A DNA stretch of 64,000 bases from Mactromeris polynyma. Taxonomy: Eukaryota > Mollusca > Bivalvia > Venerida > Mactridae. A program made the translations under genes and the position numbers. Under the pieces are notes generated by a model, which ran no database searches, was not told where the DNA came from, and saw only the letters and a list, made by a program, of their open reading frames with translations. Within the stretch, counting starts at the first letter, position 1, and each line of letters opens with the position of its first letter. Shown here in pieces: positions 63,550 to 64,000 of the stretch. The stretch lies in NCBI GenBank assembly GCA_032209605.1, contig JASFXZ010000004.1, forward strand, positions 37,358,401 through 37,422,400. The letters run 5' to 3'.

Positions 63550-63700
63550 AATCCCGCGATATCCCAGCATTCACATAACGTTGCCACAACGCTCTTATTA
63601 TAGGTTTCTTAGCGTTGTGACAACGTTATTTGGCAACCAATACACAACCGTCATACAACGTTGAGGCAACGTTAGAATGTATTGTTTTCTCAACGTTGTG
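63550..63700. repeat. Cluster of short inverted CAACGTTGT-type motifs
   Basis: AACGTTG and CAACGTT words recur in both orientations (e.g. AACGTTGCCACAACG, AGCGTTGTGACAACGTTA, CAACGTTGAGGCAACGTTAG, CAACGTTGTGATAAC). Several can pair as hairpins. It directly precedes the 36-bp array; no gene seen. Confidence 0.55.
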
Positions 63701-63702
63701 AT

Positions 63703-64000
63703 AACACTTGCGCAAGCGTGCCAAATAATCACCCTAGAGACCATTTGGCACGCTTGGAAAATAATCACTATTGGGACACTTGCGCACGCTTTGCAAATAA
63801 TCACCCTAGGAGTACTTGTGCAAGCTTGGCAAATAATCACCAAAGAAAGACTTGCTTACGCTTGGCAAATAATCACAATAGGGACACGTGTGCACGCTTG
63901 GCAAATAATAACCAAAGAAAGACTTGGCTAGCTTGGCAAATAATCGCCCTAGAGACAGTTGCGCAAGTTGGCAAATAATCACCACAGAGACACTTGCGCA
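63703..64000 (+). repeat. 36-bp minisatellite, diverged array 3, runs off the window
   Basis: Same 36-bp family as arrays 1 and 2 (CTTGGCAAATAATCAC core, GACACTTGCGCA) but with different variants: CCCTAGAGA, AACCAAAGAAAGACTTG and CACTATTGGGACA. About eight units are visible, and the array continues past the end. Open frames on both strands are by-products. Confidence 0.85.

Overview
This is a window of an AT-rich animal nuclear genome. Intron-split genes, GT-AG splice sites, abundant MITEs, tRNA-derived SINEs and minisatellites, and repeat types familiar from marine invertebrates suggest a lophotrochozoan, most likely a mollusc (bivalve-like). The species cannot be named from the sequence alone. 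There is no bacterial, phage or CRISPR-type content. Most long open frames here are shadows of repeats; the real genes are short exons, found by joining splice sites with matching phases.

Layout. 1-17.6 kb: no gene recognised; degenerate dispersed repeats, MITEs, a 22-bp satellite with higher-order structure, and several copies of one dispersed family (called R1 here). 17.9-27.4 kb, minus strand: a complete five-exon gene for a secreted mosaic protein (signal peptide, PAN/apple-like, small Cys-rich module, sushi/CCP, EGF, Cys-rich C-terminus; about 333 aa). 27.6-30.0 kb: a signal-peptide ORF followed by a decayed Gly/Cys-rich repeat tract. 34.3-38.5 kb, plus strand: two tandem Ly6/uPAR (LU, three-finger fold) genes. 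The first is complete (three exons, 126 aa); the second lacks a clear start. 39.4-50.4 kb, plus strand: a nine-exon secreted protein with three C-type lectin domains carrying EPN, QPD and QPN sugar-site motifs. A stop codon lies in the first domain under the best splice sites. A PIF/Harbinger-type transposon carrying Myb/SANT gene remnants sits in one intron. 52.4-53.8 kb: a two-exon secreted Cys-rich/EGF-like protein of 158 aa.

The largest structural feature is a nearly identical head-to-tail duplication of about 8.76 kb (45940-54700 and 54701-63456). It copies the last four lectin exons plus the whole EGF gene. The second copy therefore holds an intact EGF gene and a 5'-truncated lectin gene. 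The duplication starts inside a pogo-like MITE, ends inside an R1 element, and shows 2-bp microhomology at the junction.

The genes together look like a cluster of secreted, cysteine-rich recognition proteins (CCP, LU, CTLD, EGF). These families often serve in invertebrate immunity or extracellular adhesion. No biochemical pathway links them in the sequence, so a shared role is an inference.
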